64,000 nt of DNA from Gammaproteobacteria bacterium. Lineage in GTDB: Bacteria; Pseudomonadota; Gammaproteobacteria; Arenicellales; UBA868. Under the pieces are notes generated by a model. That model did no database searches. It was not told where the DNA came from and saw only the letters and a program-made list of their open reading frames with translations. Below, in pieces: positions 44,674 through 55,273 of this stretch. The translations under genes were made by a program, and so were the position numbers. The stretch is taken from contig JAKUQR010000015.1 of NCBI GenBank assembly GCA_022450155.1, positions 1-64,000 of the forward strand. The letters are read 5' to 3'. The number at the start of each line of letters is the position of its first letter. Positions within the stretch are counted from its first letter, which is position 1.

Positions 44674-44728
44674 GAAGGCACCTCGGTCTCAAATTGTCAG
44701 TGACTGGGCCATCAACAAGGCTTGGGGC

Positions 44729-45511
44729 TCAGGCTGCTTTCTTGCGATGGTCTCGAACTTGATCCCAGGCACTTCGGATCTCCTGCGTTTTTTCTGTCGC
44801 CAGCTTGATCATCTCTTCGGGGACACCCTTGGCGACCAGCTTGTCGGGGTGATGCTGGTTCATCAGACGACGGTAGGATTTTTTGATCTCGGCATCGGAA
44901 TCGTCCTTTGACGCTCCGAGTATCTTGTAGGCCTGATCTATTGAACGAGCGGGCTTACTGCCGACGGAACCAGCGGTACCGCTTATTAGGTCGATCAGAT
45001 TTTCAACTTCCGACTGATCAAAGCCCAGCACGTCTGCGGCATGCAGGAGAATCGAGTTTTCTTGGGGATCGAGCCGACCATCAGCCATGGCGGCCTGAAC
45101 CTGCATCTCAATAAACATCCTCAGTACAGTTGTGCGGCGCTGACATTCGTGCCGGAACTGATGGAGCACATCGTTCAGGGGAAAGTCGGTGTGTTTACCT
45201 TGTTCGAACAGATCAATAGCAGCTTTGCGCTGTTGCTTATCCAAACGCATCTGGTCCATCAGGCTTTTCGCCATCTGGATTTCTTGTTGGGAGACCTGGC
45301 CATCGGCCTTGGCGATATGCCCCATGACTGAGAAAGTGGCCGTGAAGAAGGCGAGCTGTATTCGTTCCTGGTCACCGGGTAGGGCGCGTACACCAGCGCC
45401 ACGCCGCTTCGCATCAAACTGGTGTCCCAGAGTCGTACCGAGTAACGCGCCGAGCGGTCCTCCCATCATGAAGCCCAGCGATCCACCGATCAGTTTGCCC
45501 CACCATGCCAT
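44729..45511 (-). CDS. djlA: DnaJ-like membrane co-chaperone DjlA
   Basis: A 260-residue DjlA. The N-terminus is a glycine-rich membrane segment (MAWWGKLIGGSLGFMMGGPLGALLGTTLG). The centre is a TerB-like helical domain (FFTATFSVMGHIAKADGQVSQQEI). The last ~70 residues form a J domain with the essential HPD in QHHPDKLV. It recruits and stimulates DnaK at the inner membrane. Length and domain order are as in E. coli DjlA. It appears monocistronic. Confidence 0.92.
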   Translation of the reverse strand: MAWWGKLIGGSLGFMMGGPLGALLGTTLGHQFDAKRRGAGVRALPGDQERIQLAFFTATFSVMGHIAKADGQVSQQEIQMAKSLMDQMRLDKQQRKAAIDLFEQGKHTDFPLNDVLHQFRHECQRRTTVLRMFIEMQVQAAMADGRLDPQENSILLHAADVLGFDQSEVENLIDLISGTAGSVGSKPARSIDQAYKILGASKDDSDAEIKKSYRRLMNQHHPDKLVAKGVPEEMIKLATEKTQEIRSAWDQVRDHRKKAA

Positions 45512-45600
45512 TGTAGCTTCCCCTTTTTACCCTTTGTTCAAATGACAGTGTACTGAATAGAATCTGAAATGGAATTCCTCAGTAGTGTCTCTGCTCAAAT

Positions 45601-46953
45601 TCAACGCAGCGTGACCAGCTCTTCGGCCGCAGTAGGATGGATCGCGACAGTGTTGTCAAAATCTGTTTTTGTTGCGCCCATTTTCAGTGCCACCGCAAAC
45701 CCCTGAATGATTTCGTCTGCAGCCTGTCCGATCATGTGGCAGCCAACCACCTTTTCTTTAGGGCCGGTGACAATCAGTTTGACCACTGTCGCTGGTTTCT
45801 GCTGGGAAACCGCGTACTGCATATTGGTGAATCGACTCTGGTAGACCTTGACGCTGTCTTCACCGTGTTGAGCTTTGGCCTGTTCTTCGGTCAGTCCGAC
45901 GGTGCCTATAGGGGGATGTGAAAAGATCACCGTGGGGACAACTGTGTAGTCAAGGTGGGCATCGGCCTGGCCGCCATATAAACGATCTGCTAGCCGCCGG
46001 CCGGCAGCTATCGCGACTGGGGTCAGGGCCTGTCTGCCGGTGACATCACCCACAGCGCAAACCCCGTCAACATTGGTACACTGATACTTATCCGTTGGTA
46101 TGAAGCCCTCCGTGTCAACCTGTACACCGGCGTGATCGAGATTTAGATCGGCCGTTAAAGGTTTCCGTCCTATCGCCCACAAGACCGAATCGAACCCATT
46201 GGTGGTTTGATCAGCATCGTGCAATATGCTGAGTGTGCCGTCCGGCTCAGTACGGATTTCCTGCAAACGAACCTCGGTCAGTATTTTGATGCCTGCAGCC
46301 CGCATTTCTGTCATGAGAGTTTCGCCAAGGGTTGCGTCGAACTCTTTCAGCAGAGTCTTCTTGCGAAGCAGCATGGTCACCTCAGTTCCCAGGCTGTTCA
46401 GGACGCCGGCCAACTCGGTAGCGATGTAGCCGGCACCGACGACCAGCGTGGACTGCGGTTGATGGCCGAGTTCAAAAAACCCGTCACTGGTGATGCCCAG
46501 CCGGGCGCCCGGTATATCCGGGACAGTGGGACGTGCACCTGTTGCAATCAGTATGTGATCGGCATGCAACTCATGGTCATTGACCCGTACGCTGTGTGGA
46601 GCCTGAAACGACGCCCAGCCAGTGTACAGGGAGACCCCTGAAGCATCGAGGTTTTTCTTATAGATTTCGTTGAGGCGTTGAACGTATCCATCCCGAGCTT
46701 TTGTTATGGTCGGCCAGTCGAAGTTATTGCTCGCAACCGAAAACCCGTAGTCCGGAGCTTGACGGATGACCTCGGCGACATGCGCGGTGTTCCACATCAC
46801 TTTTTTGGGTACACAGCCGACATTGACACAAGTGCCTCCTAGACGGTGAGCTTCGATCAGCGCTGTCCGCGCGCCATGGTCCGCAGCTCTACGGGCGGCA
46901 GCAATGCCCCCGCTGCCCCCACCGATGACCAGAAAGTCGTATCGTTCAGTCAT
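45601..46953 (-). CDS. gor: Glutathione-disulfide reductase
   Basis: A 450-residue flavoprotein disulfide reductase. It has [18 protein letters not shown] for FAD binding and the redox-active pair in [16 protein letters not shown] (about residues 39-54). The NAD(P)-binding motif [18 protein letters not shown] is followed by [12 protein letters not shown] with Arg/Lys residues fitting NADPH. The C-terminal [13 protein letters not shown] supplies the catalytic His-Glu to the partner subunit. It reduces GSSG to GSH. It is divergent from prlC. Confidence 0.93.
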   Translation of the reverse strand: MTERYDFLVIGGGSGGIAAARRAADHGARTALIEAHRLGGTCVNVGCVPKKVMWNTAHVAEVIRQAPDYGFSVASNNFDWPTITKARDGYVQRLNEIYKKNLDASGVSLYTGWASFQAPHSVRVNDHELHADHILIATGARPTVPDIPGARLGITSDGFFELGHQPQSTLVVGAGYIATELAGVLNSLGTEVTMLLRKKTLLKEFDATLGETLMTEMRAAGIKILTEVRLQEIRTEPDGTLSILHDADQTTNGFDSVLWAIGRKPLTADLNLDHAGVQVDTEGFIPTDKYQCTNVDGVCAVGDVTGRQALTPVAIAAGRRLADRLYGGQADAHLDYTVVPTVIFSHPPIGTVGLTEEQAKAQHGEDSVKVYQSRFTNMQYAVSQQKPATVVKLIVTGPKEKVVGCHMIGQAADEIIQGFAVALKMGATKTDFDNTVAIHPTAAEELVTLR

Positions 46954-47098
46954 GTTGTGTCCTGTGTGCTATCCAAGATGATCGAAAACCAACAGTTGGG
47001 TGCCGAATGATAGAGTAAAGTCAGTTTACATGAGGGCGTGTATAAACACTCGCTGGAGGCGTGACTGTGCAATTGTGTGTTTGACCTGAGGCTGCGCG

Positions 47099-49147
47099 AT
47101 GACCAAAAACAATCCATTGTTAGATGTCGAAGGGCTGCCTCGTTTTGCAGCAATCCGTCCTGAACATGTCGGGTCGGCGCTCGATGCATTGCTTGTTTCG
47201 AATCAAGCGGTTATCGGCCAGTTGGAAAGCGCAGTGAGGGACGATGCAGATTGGGAGAGTTTTGCACAGCCCCTCGAAGATCTGGAAGACAGGTTACAGA
47301 AAATGTGGTCCCCCGTTTCGCATCTCAATGCCGTCGCCGACACCGAAGACCTCAGAGATGCCTACCAGAACAGTCTCGAAAAACTGACGGCTTACCGGGC
47401 CGCGCTGGGACAGAACAAAACGATTTTTCAGGGTTATCGCAACATCCAGGCGCACGCTGATTTTTCTGGCCTGGATGCGGCAAAACGAAAGGTCATACTT
47501 AATGCGGTTCGTGATTTTCGACTTTCCGGCGTGGAACTTGAGGGCAAGGAGCGGGCACGGTTCAAGGACATCATCACGGATCTTGCTACCTTGTCGAACA
47601 AGTTTGAACACAATGTCATGGATGCCACAGACGGTTGGGCGCTTTTGCTTGATGTGCCAGCTGATCTTGCCGGACTGCCTGAATCGGCCATCACTCTTGC
47701 CCGAAAGACGGCAGAGTCAGCCGGGCACAGTGGCTGGCAATTTACCTTGCAGGCGCCATCGTACATGCCGTTTATGCGCTATTCCGAACGCTCGGATCTG
47801 AGGCGCCAGATGTATGAAGCGTTTGTAACCCGGGCGAGTGATCGCGGACCCCAGGCCGATCGCTGGGACAACACCACACTCATGACGCAGATACTTGGAT
47901 TGCGCCAGGAGCTTGCGGCGCTTCTTGGCTATTCAAATTATGCCGAGTATGCGCTGGTCGATCGGATGGCGTCTTCAGTAGCTGAGGTCGAAGGCTTCCT
48001 CATCGATCTGATATCCCGGGCTCGGCCTCAGGCACAGCGTGAACTGCAAGCGCTGGAAGACTTTGCCGGCCGGTCAACAGGCGACAATGTTGTAGCACCG
48101 TGGGATATCGCATACCACTCAGAAAAGTTGCGGCAGGCGACCTACCATTTCGATCAGGAGGAACTGCGTCCCTACTTTCCGCTGCCCAGAGTATTGAGTG
48201 GTCTGTTTGAGATCGTGAACAGATTGTTTGGGATCACGGTGACCAAAGCCGTTGCAGATGTCTGGCATCCGGATGTGATGTTCTATGAAATTCGAGATGA
48301 AGGTGGCGAGATCCGGGGTCGTTTCTACCTGGATCTGTATGCCAGGGAACACAAGCGCAGTGGTGCATGGATGGCAGAGTGTGTAGGTCGGTATCGCCGG
48401 CCGGATAATGCAGTGCAAACCCCGGTCGCCTTTCTGACCTGCAATTTCACACAGCCACTGGACGACAAACCGGCGTTACTGACGCATGACGATGTCATCA
48501 CGCTTTTTCACGAATTTGGACACGGCCTTCATCACCTGCTCAGCCTGGTCGAGGAACCGTCAGTCACCGGGATCAGCGGGGTACCATGGGATGCGGTCGA
48601 ACTGCCCAGCCAGTTTCTGGAAAACTGGTGTTGGGAGCAAGGCGCGCTGGATCTTGTGACGTGTCATGTAGACACGGGAGAACCATTGCCTGACAAATTG
48701 TTGCAGAAATTGCGTGGGGCAAGAAATTTTCAGTCAGGCATGCAGATGGTTCGTCAGCTGGAGTTCGGGTTGTTTGATTTCCGACTGCATGCGAGTGCTG
48801 CGCAGATTTCGGCCGACGACATTCAGCGTCTCCTGGATGATGTCCGTCAGCAGGTCGCAGTGGTTACTCCGCCACCCTTCGATAGATTCCCCCATGCGTT
48901 TTCGCATATTTTTTCCGGCGGTTATGCCGCCGGTTACTACGGTTATCTGTGGGCCGAAGTGCTCTCTGCTGACGCTTACAATCGATTCGAACAAGAAGGT
49001 GTTTTCAATACCGCCGCGGGTCGGGCTTTTTTGCAGCATATCCTGGAGACCGGAGGCGTTGAGGAGCCCCTGGATGTCTTCAGGGCTTTCAGGGGTCGAG
49101 AGCCGTCTATTGATGCATTTCTCCGACACTGGGGACTCAATTCCTGA
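47099..49147 (+). CDS. prlC: Oligopeptidase A (M3 metallopeptidase)
   Basis: A 682-residue cytoplasmic zinc oligopeptidase. The zinc-binding motif is LFHEFGHGLHHLL (about residues 469-481), with the third ligand downstream near EEPSVTGISGVPWDAVELPSQFLENW. The N-terminal helical region (NPLLDVEGLPRFAAIRPEHV) is typical of PrlC/OpdA. It degrades short peptides, including cleaved signal peptides. ATG 47099 is used. The 145-base divergent region with gor shows no clear heat-shock promoter by eye. Confidence 0.93.
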   Translation: MTKNNPLLDVEGLPRFAAIRPEHVGSALDALLVSNQAVIGQLESAVRDDADWESFAQPLEDLEDRLQKMWSPVSHLNAVADTEDLRDAYQNSLEKLTAYRAALGQNKTIFQGYRNIQAHADFSGLDAAKRKVILNAVRDFRLSGVELEGKERARFKDIITDLATLSNKFEHNVMDATDGWALLLDVPADLAGLPESAITLARKTAESAGHSGWQFTLQAPSYMPFMRYSERSDLRRQMYEAFVTRASDRGPQADRWDNTTLMTQILGLRQELAALLGYSNYAEYALVDRMASSVAEVEGFLIDLISRARPQAQRELQALEDFAGRSTGDNVVAPWDIAYHSEKLRQATYHFDQEELRPYFPLPRVLSGLFEIVNRLFGITVTKAVADVWHPDVMFYEIRDEGGEIRGRFYLDLYAREHKRSGAWMAECVGRYRRPDNAVQTPVAFLTCNFTQPLDDKPALLTHDDVITLFHEFGHGLHHLLSLVEEPSVTGISGVPWDAVELPSQFLENWCWEQGALDLVTCHVDTGEPLPDKLLQKLRGARNFQSGMQMVRQLEFGLFDFRLHASAAQISADDIQRLLDDVRQQVAVVTPPPFDRFPHAFSHIFSGGYAAGYYGYLWAEVLSADAYNRFEQEGVFNTAAGRAFLQHILETGGVEEPLDVFRAFRGREPSIDAFLRHWGLNS

Positions 49148-49377
49148 CGCTGTGTTCTGTTCCTGGTCCCGGCCAGTGAGATTGAGCATACCGGGGTTCT
49201 GGTACCGATCCCGTGCGCCCGCTCCGCCGATGGAGTTGTCACTTGAGCCCCGTCATTTAGACTGAATTTGTTATACTTCGGCGTCGTTTGGGGCGCAATG
49301 CGTAAGCCGTCAGTGGCGCGGCCAGTGTGGTGCCCTGCTGTTTCTGTCGATCTTTCGATTTTCCGCGTGAGGAACCT
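49148..49377 (+). promoter_or_regulatory. petABC promoter region with extended -10 box
   Basis: The 230-base gap before petA contains TTGTTATACT. TATACT at 49272-49277 preceded by TGT forms an extended -10 element (TGnTATAAT-like), about 100 bases before the petA start. No good -35 lies at 16-18 bases, which fits an extended -10 promoter. No other gene or repeat is seen in the gap. Confidence 0.4.
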
Positions 49378-49977
49378 ATGACCCAGGAAGTTGATAACAG
49401 TCGGCGGCGTATGCTGACGACAGTAACCTCAGGAGTCGGTCTGGTCGGCGTCGGTGCGATGGTTGTGCCATTCGTTGCAAGCATGGCGCCGAGTGCCCGC
49501 GCGAAGGCAGCCGGTGCCCCTGTCGAAGTGGATATCAGCGCACTGAAGGAAGGACGCATGCTGACAGTGGCATGGCGCGGTAAACCCGTGTGGATAATTC
49601 GCCGGACCCAGAAAATGCTTGATGATTTGACCCAGATTCGTGATCGATTGTCTGATCCTGATTCCACGGTATTGGATCAGCAGCCGGCCTATGCACACAA
49701 CGAATTCCGCTCGATCAGGCCTGAAATCCTGGTTGTACTGGGTGTCTGCACCCACCTGGGATGTGCACCGACCGAAAAATTCGAAACCGGCGCCGCATCG
49801 GGCATCAGTGATGATTGGGTCGGCGGGTTTTTCTGTCCCTGTCATGGCTCGGCCTTTGATTTTGCAGGACGGGTTTATCGAAACGTTCCGGCGCCCACAA
49901 ATTTGGTCGTGCCGCCCCATAGTTTTCTGTCCGAGAATCGCATACTTGTCGGAGTCGATCAGGAGGAGACAGCCTGA
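49378..49977 (+). CDS. petA: Rieske iron-sulfur subunit of cytochrome bc1 complex
   Basis: A 199-residue Rieske protein. An N-terminal twin-arginine-type signal anchor (NSRRRMLTTVTSGVGLVGVGAMVVPF) is followed by the Rieske domain. Its [2Fe-2S] ligands lie in CTHLGC and CPCHGS, about 40 residues apart. ATG 49378 is chosen because GAGGAA lies just upstream and the twin-arginine anchor begins there; 17 upstream codons are rejected. It transfers electrons from ubiquinol to cytochrome c1. Its stop overlaps the petB start as TGATG. Confidence 0.95.
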   Translation: MTQEVDNSRRRMLTTVTSGVGLVGVGAMVVPFVASMAPSARAKAAGAPVEVDISALKEGRMLTVAWRGKPVWIIRRTQKMLDDLTQIRDRLSDPDSTVLDQQPAYAHNEFRSIRPEILVVLGVCTHLGCAPTEKFETGAASGISDDWVGGFFCPCHGSAFDFAGRVYRNVPAPTNLVVPPHSFLSENRILVGVDQEETA

Positions 49978-51227
49978 TGGCGAGATTGATGGAGTGGATT
50001 GACGAACGTTTTCCGGCCACCAAGGTCTGGGAGGAGCACGTCTCCAAGTACTACACTCCGAAAAATTTCAATTTCTGGTATTACTTTGGTTCACTGCTGT
50101 TGCTGGTCATGGTCCTGCAGATCGTCACCGGCATCGTTTTGACAATGCATTACAAACCGGACTCTAGCCTGGCATTTGCATCGGTCGAGTACATCATGCG
50201 CGATGTGCCCGCCGGCTGGTTCATTCGCTACCTTCATTCTGTTGGCGCCTCGATGATGTTTCTGGCGGTCTACCTGCACATGTTCCGGGCAATGCTGTAC
50301 GGTTCCTACAAAGGTCCTCGCGAGTTGATTTGGATCCTGGGGATGATCATTTATATCGTGTTGATGGCCGAAGCGTTTTTCGGTTATTTGTTGCCATGGG
50401 GAAATATGTCCTACTGGGGAGCGCAGGTCATCATTTCGCTTTTTGGTGCCATCCCTGTGGTCGGTGAGGGACTTGCCGAGTGGGTCCGTGGTGATTTCGT
50501 GATCTCGGATGCTACCCTAAACAGGTTTTTTGCCTTTCATGTCATCCTATTGCCATTGCTCTTGGCTCTGCTGGTTTACCTGCATATCGTCGCGCTGCAT
50601 AAAACCGGCTCCAATAATCCAGATGGCGTAGAGATCAAAAAACAAAAAGATGATAAAGGCGTCCCCTTAGACGGAATTCCATTCCATCCGTACTACACGG
50701 TAAAAGACATTTTTGGTGCTGCGGTGTTTATGGCCATATTCCTCGCGATTGTATTTTTCGCGCCAGAGCTGAGTGGCTGGTTTCTTGAAAAAGATAATTT
50801 TGAACCCGCCAACATTCTTCAGACACCTCCGGATATTGTGCCGCTGTGGTACCTGACCCCCTACTACTCGATTCTGCGCGCGGTAACCTTCGAATGGTTA
50901 CCCGGTGGCGCGAAACTCTGGGGCGTCATGGCGATGGGCCTCGCCATCGTTCTTTTCTTCTTTCTACCCTGGCTCGACCGATCAAAAGTAAAGTCGATTC
51001 GCTACCGTGGCTGGATGTACAAGACTATGCTGACGTTGTTTGCGGTTACTTTTGTGATGCTGGGCTACCTCGGGACCAAGAATCCTGGTCACGTTGATCT
51101 GATCTGGTTCAAAAATGTGGTTTGGGCACAGATTGGCCTGGTCATTTATTTTGCGTTTTTTCTTCTTATGCCGATCTACACTCAACTTGATCGTACAAAA
51201 CCAGAACCAGACAGGCTGACAGGATGA
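49977..51227 (+). CDS. petB: Cytochrome b of the bc1 complex
   Basis: A 416-residue integral membrane subunit with eight or more helices. It carries the haem b ligating His residues (RYLHSVGASMMF and VYLHMFRAM in the first half; FFAFHVILLP and VYLHIVALH in the second) and the Qo-site PEWY-type motif as PLWYLTPYYSILRA. Full length for a proteobacterial b subunit not split into b6 and IV. It is the core of ubiquinol oxidation. It overlaps petA by one base and petC by four (ATGA). Confidence 0.95.
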   Translation: MARLMEWIDERFPATKVWEEHVSKYYTPKNFNFWYYFGSLLLLVMVLQIVTGIVLTMHYKPDSSLAFASVEYIMRDVPAGWFIRYLHSVGASMMFLAVYLHMFRAMLYGSYKGPRELIWILGMIIYIVLMAEAFFGYLLPWGNMSYWGAQVIISLFGAIPVVGEGLAEWVRGDFVISDATLNRFFAFHVILLPLLLALLVYLHIVALHKTGSNNPDGVEIKKQKDDKGVPLDGIPFHPYYTVKDIFGAAVFMAIFLAIVFFAPELSGWFLEKDNFEPANILQTPPDIVPLWYLTPYYSILRAVTFEWLPGGAKLWGVMAMGLAIVLFFFLPWLDRSKVKSIRYRGWMYKTMLTLFAVTFVMLGYLGTKNPGHVDLIWFKNVVWAQIGLVIYFAFFLLMPIYTQLDRTKPEPDRLTG

Positions 51228-51958
51228 TGAAGAATCTCATCAAAATAGCAGTTCTGTGTCTGTTGCCGGTGTTGGCGATGGCTTCCGGCGGGGGTGATGA
51301 GGGGCTGGACCCAGTGGACATCGATTTAGCGGATAAAGCATCACTACAAAGGGGAGCGAAGACCTTTGTCAATTACTGTCTATCGTGTCATAGCGCCGCC
51401 TACATGCGTTACGAGCGCATGGGGACCGATCTCGGAATAAACGAACAGTTGTTACGGGAAAACCTGATGCTTGCAACTGAAAAGCCGGGCGACACCATGA
51501 CGGTAACCATGTCAGAAGATGGTGCAAAAAAATGGTTTGGTGTGGTTCCACCGGATCTCAGTCTGACTGCGCGCTCGAAGAGCCCTAAGTGGATCTATAC
51601 CTACCTCCGCAGTTTTTACTGGGATGAATCCAGTGGTACCGGCTGGAACAATACCTTGGTTCCCAATGTGGCGATGCCGCATGTGCTTTATCGCTTGCAG
51701 GGCTATCGTGAGGCGAAGTTCGAAGGCACCGCCGGTGGTATTCGACACTTCGCCGGTTACGTTGAGAAAACGCCGGGCCAGATGAGCAACGAAGAATATG
51801 ATGCAGCCGTGCGGGACCTAACTAACTTCATGGTCTATCTGGCCGAACCAGCCAAGCTCGTGCGTTATAAGATCGGAATTTGGGTGATGATCTTCATGGG
51901 TATTTTGATCATTCTGACTTATGCCACAAAGAAGGAATACTGGCGCGACGTACATTGA
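51224..51958 (+). CDS. petC: Cytochrome c1 of the bc1 complex
   Basis: A 244-residue cytochrome c1. A short signal peptide (LIKIAVLCLLPVLAMA) precedes the haem motif CLSCHSAAYMRYERM, and the Met ligand region is in VAMPHVLYRL. A C-terminal anchor helix (IGIWVMIFMGILIILTYA) fixes it in the inner membrane with the haem domain periplasmic. ATG 51224 overlaps the petB stop; a second ATG follows directly. petABC form one transcript, followed by sspA. Confidence 0.95.
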   Translation: MMKNLIKIAVLCLLPVLAMASGGGDEGLDPVDIDLADKASLQRGAKTFVNYCLSCHSAAYMRYERMGTDLGINEQLLRENLMLATEKPGDTMTVTMSEDGAKKWFGVVPPDLSLTARSKSPKWIYTYLRSFYWDESSGTGWNNTLVPNVAMPHVLYRLQGYREAKFEGTAGGIRHFAGYVEKTPGQMSNEEYDAAVRDLTNFMVYLAEPAKLVRYKIGIWVMIFMGILIILTYATKKEYWRDVH

Positions 51959-52054
51959 CTGATTCTACCGTTCAAGCTGCGACCTTTTGTCGTCTGCCAT
52001 TTAGATTGGCAAACGCGGTGCGTCGCTCCATTAACAAGACAACTTAATCCAACG

Positions 52055-52654
52055 ATGAAAATATACTCTGGCCCACTTTGTATATATGGACATGCCTGCC
52101 GTATCGTGCTGCAGGAGAAAACCATTGAACACGAAATCGTGTACGCCAAGCCAGGTGAGATGGCAGAACAACTGGCTGAGCTAAATCCTTATGGCGAAAC
52201 GCCGATACTGCAGGATCGGGATCTCGTCCTATATGGCCCGACACTGATCACCGAGTACCTTGATGAAAGACTACCTCATCCGCCATTGATGCCAATAGAT
52301 CCTGTGGGTCGCGGTAAGGCACGTCTGGCGATAGCCGATATACATAGGGACTGGCTCAACAATGCTCAGCGCAGCATCGAATTAGGCACCAAGCTCGACA
52401 AAAAATCGACTGACTTGATCCGTGATGGCCTAACAGCGATGGCTGTACAGCTGGAAGGGAAAAAGTTTGTACTTGGAGAAGAATTTTCCCTGGTTGACTG
52501 TTATGTAGGTCCTTTGCTTTGGCGTTTGCCGATGTTTAACCTGAAACTGCCAAAACAGGCAAAGCGACTGGAAGACTACGGCAACCGAATTTTTGCACGG
52601 CAGTCGTTTGCCAAGAGCTTAAGTGACGCGGAGAAGGAGATCCGCGGCATTTAA
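52055..52654 (+). CDS. sspA: Stringent starvation protein A
   Basis: A 199-residue glutathione-S-transferase-fold protein that binds RNA polymerase and supports stress and stationary-phase gene expression. The thioredoxin-like N-terminal half shows SGPLCIYGHACRIVLQEK and NPYGETPILQDRDLVLYGPTLITEYLDER. The helical C-terminal half includes FSLVDCYVGPLLWRL. These match SspA more closely than catalytic GSTs. Position after petABC and before sspB is the common gammaproteobacterial order. Confidence 0.94.
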   Translation: MKIYSGPLCIYGHACRIVLQEKTIEHEIVYAKPGEMAEQLAELNPYGETPILQDRDLVLYGPTLITEYLDERLPHPPLMPIDPVGRGKARLAIADIHRDWLNNAQRSIELGTKLDKKSTDLIRDGLTAMAVQLEGKKFVLGEEFSLVDCYVGPLLWRLPMFNLKLPKQAKRLEDYGNRIFARQSFAKSLSDAEKEIRGI

Positions 52655-52702
52655 CTGTTTCGATGGGCCTAAACGGGCCAGTTTGTATTTTGGATTTCGG
52701 AT

Positions 52703-53128
52703 ATGGAAAATGATAACGTCAGTTTAACATCCACTCGACCCTATCTGATTCGCGCAATCCGCGACTGGGTTGTGGACAACGGACTAACGCCACAAATCCT
52801 GGTGGATGCCACAGTAGAGGGCGTACAGGTACCCATCAGGTTTGTTAAAGATGGACGTATCGTACTGAACATAGACACCAATGCTGTCGTAGATCTTTAC
52901 CTGGGCGACGACCAGATCAGCTTTAAGACTCGTTTCCACGGTCAATCGATGGAAGTGTTGCTGCCTGTTTGCAGCGTCATGGCAATTTATGCACGAGAAA
53001 ACAATGATCGGGGATTTTTCTTTCAGGAAGCCACCACACGGAACACGCAAGAAGATAGATTCGACAACAAACAGGCAGGCGGTTCTGGCAAGAATCCGCG
53101 GCGCCCTAACCTCAAGTTAGTTGAATAA
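52703..53128 (+). CDS. sspB: Stringent starvation protein B, ClpXP adaptor
   Basis: A 141-residue adaptor delivering ssrA-tagged proteins to ClpXP. The folded domain carries [21 protein letters not shown] and [19 protein letters not shown] flexible charged linker leads to the ClpX-binding tail RPNLKLVE at the very C-terminus. It lies 48 bases after sspA. The last codons overlap the open frame upstream of hslV, but not the chosen hslV start. Confidence 0.94.
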   Translation: MENDNVSLTSTRPYLIRAIRDWVVDNGLTPQILVDATVEGVQVPIRFVKDGRIVLNIDTNAVVDLYLGDDQISFKTRFHGQSMEVLLPVCSVMAIYARENNDRGFFFQEATTRNTQEDRFDNKQAGGSGKNPRRPNLKLVE

Positions 53129-53156
53129 CGGTAACGCAGTGGCCATAAAGAATCAG

Positions 53157-53687
53157 ATGCACGGCACAACTATATTGTCAGTACGGCGAGGTGAACACGT
53201 CGTCATCGGCGGCGATGGGCAGGTTACTCTGGGCGAGACTATCATGAAGGGTAATGCCCGAAAGGTACGCCGCCTGTACGAAGACAAGGTGATCGCAGGC
53301 TTTGCAGGAGGTACCGCTGATGCGTTCACTCTGTTTGAGCGCTTCGAAGGTAAGTTACAGAAACATCAGGGTAATCTTTTACGTTCCGCAGTGGAACTGG
53401 CAAAGGACTGGCGGACCGATCGGATGCTCCGTCGACTGGAAGCGCTGCTGGCGGTTGCCGATAGATCTGTATCTCTGGTTATCTCTGGAACAGGTGATGT
53501 TATTGAGCCCGAGGGAGGCGTTATGTCGATCGGTTCCGGCGGGTCGTATGCAAAGGCGGCAGCGGTTGCGCTACTGGAGAACACTGATATGGACGCGCGG
53601 GCTATCGTAGAGCGGTCGCTCACGATTACTGCTGACATCTGTATTTACACCAATCACGAAGTCACTATCGAGGAGCTGGGCGGCTGA
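53157..53687 (+). CDS. hslV: ATP-dependent protease peptidase subunit HslV (ClpQ)
   Basis: A 176-residue proteasome-like threonine peptidase. The catalytic N-terminal Thr lies in [23 protein letters not shown], three residues after the chosen ATG (MHG-TTIL). Lys in [12 protein letters not shown] and the later [15 protein letters not shown] are also family features. ATG 53157 is preferred because it places the Thr close to the start; GTG 53139 and the TTG at 53121 are alternatives. It forms a dodecamer with HslU hexamers, whose gene follows 115 bases later. Confidence 0.93.
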   Translation: MHGTTILSVRRGEHVVIGGDGQVTLGETIMKGNARKVRRLYEDKVIAGFAGGTADAFTLFERFEGKLQKHQGNLLRSAVELAKDWRTDRMLRRLEALLAVADRSVSLVISGTGDVIEPEGGVMSIGSGGSYAKAAAVALLENTDMDARAIVERSLTITADICIYTNHEVTIEELGG

Positions 53688-53802
53688 TGGGCGGTTTTTA
53701 CGCTGCGTTGGTTCCGGCTCAGCCAGCAGCCAGCAGAAATCATACTGTTCAACGGGTTAAGTGTGAGACTACGGGTGCCGATCTTAAGGGAGGTTCAAGC
53801 TG

Positions 53803-55149
53803 ATGTCGCAGATGACCCCGCGCGAGATCGTAGAAGAACTCGATAAGCACATCATCGGCCAGTCCGATGCCAAACGGGCTGTTGCGATCGCCCTGCGAAA
53901 TCGATGGCGGCGCGCCCAGGTCGCGGATGAATTTTTGCGTAACGAAATCACGCCCAAGAACATCCTGATGATCGGTCCCACTGGTGTAGGTAAGACCGAA
54001 ATTGCAAGGCGGCTCGCTCGACTGGCAAAAGCGCCATTTATCAAGGTCGAAGCGACCAAATTCACCGAAGTCGGATATGTAGGCCGTGAAGTCGATTCCA
54101 TAATCCGCGACCTGGCGGACATGGCTGTCAAAATGACGCGAGAAGAGGCGTTTGAAAAGGTCCGGCCACGCGCTGAAGACGCTGCAGAGGACCGGATACT
54201 CGACATATTGCTGCCACCCGCACGTGATGCTGGCAGTGAAGCATCAGGTACGGATGATTCGGCGAGCACGGACGGCGCCGGTCGTCAACGCTTCCGCAAG
54301 CTATTCCGGGAAGGGAAACTGGACGACAAAGAGATAGAAATTGAAGTAAGCGGCCCATCAGTCGGCGTAGAAATTATGGGCCCGCCTGGAATGGAAGAGA
54401 TGACCAGTCAGCTGCAGGGGATGTTTCAGAACATGGGTGGCCAGCAGACGCGCACCCGCAAGGTCAGAATTTCCGAGGCTAAGAAACTGCTCACGGAGGA
54501 GGAAGCCGCCAAGCTGGTAAACGATGATGACTTGAAGCATCAAGCGGTCAAGCGGGTCGAACAGGACGGCATCGTTTTTCTGGACGAAATGGACAAAATC
54601 GTCGGCCGTACCGACTACCACGGGGGCGATGTATCCAGGGAGGGCGTACAGCGTGACTTACTGCCGCTGGTTGAGGGCTGTACCGTCAGCACTCGCTATG
54701 GCATGGTGCGCACCGACCATGTGCTGTTTATAGCCTCAGGTGCTTTTCAAATGAGCAAACCGTCTGACCTTATGCCCGAGTTGCAGGGTCGTTTACCGAT
54801 ACGCGTAGAACTTGATGCACTGACCACAGAAGATTTCGTACGCGTGTTGACAGAGCCGGATGCTTCATTGACGGAGCAGTACACCGCGTTGATGGAAACA
54901 GAGGGCGTTCACCTGGAGTTTGCCGCAGACGGTGTACAGCGGGTTGCCGAAGTCGCATGGAAGGTGAATGAATCGACCGAAAACATTGGTGCACGTCGAC
55001 TACATACGGTTATGGAACGTCTGCTCGAAACAGTCTCGTTCGAGTCAGGAGATCGTTCGGGTGACCATGTGACGATAGATCGGGAATACGTCGACAAGCA
55101 CCTCGAAAAATTAGCCGGTGACGAGGATTTGTCACGCTACATCCTTTAG
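53803..55149 (+). CDS. hslU: ATP-dependent protease ATPase subunit HslU (ClpY)
   Basis: A 448-residue AAA+ unfoldase. It has [34 protein letters not shown] at the N-terminus, Walker [10 protein letters not shown] (about residues 57-65), pore loop GYVGR, and Walker [12 protein letters not shown]. The C-terminus ends in LSRYIL, which docks into HslV. An intermediate I-domain lies between residues ~110 and 240. GGGAGG lies about ten bases before the ATG. It unfolds substrates for HslV. Confidence 0.95.
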   Translation: MSQMTPREIVEELDKHIIGQSDAKRAVAIALRNRWRRAQVADEFLRNEITPKNILMIGPTGVGKTEIARRLARLAKAPFIKVEATKFTEVGYVGREVDSIIRDLADMAVKMTREEAFEKVRPRAEDAAEDRILDILLPPARDAGSEASGTDDSASTDGAGRQRFRKLFREGKLDDKEIEIEVSGPSVGVEIMGPPGMEEMTSQLQGMFQNMGGQQTRTRKVRISEAKKLLTEEEAAKLVNDDDLKHQAVKRVEQDGIVFLDEMDKIVGRTDYHGGDVSREGVQRDLLPLVEGCTVSTRYGMVRTDHVLFIASGAFQMSKPSDLMPELQGRLPIRVELDALTTEDFVRVLTEPDASLTEQYTALMETEGVHLEFAADGVQRVAEVAWKVNESTENIGARRLHTVMERLLETVSFESGDRSGDHVTIDREYVDKHLEKLAGDEDLSRYIL

Positions 55150-55273
55150 CCTGTCCCCCCGGGGTAGCCCCCTGTGAGTGTGTGTGGTCCAGTTGAGCCG
55201 TTCCTACAACCCTGACGCAGTCGGTACCTGAAGCGTATACTGGGCTGTCCACCCATAGCGGGAGGACAGCAGA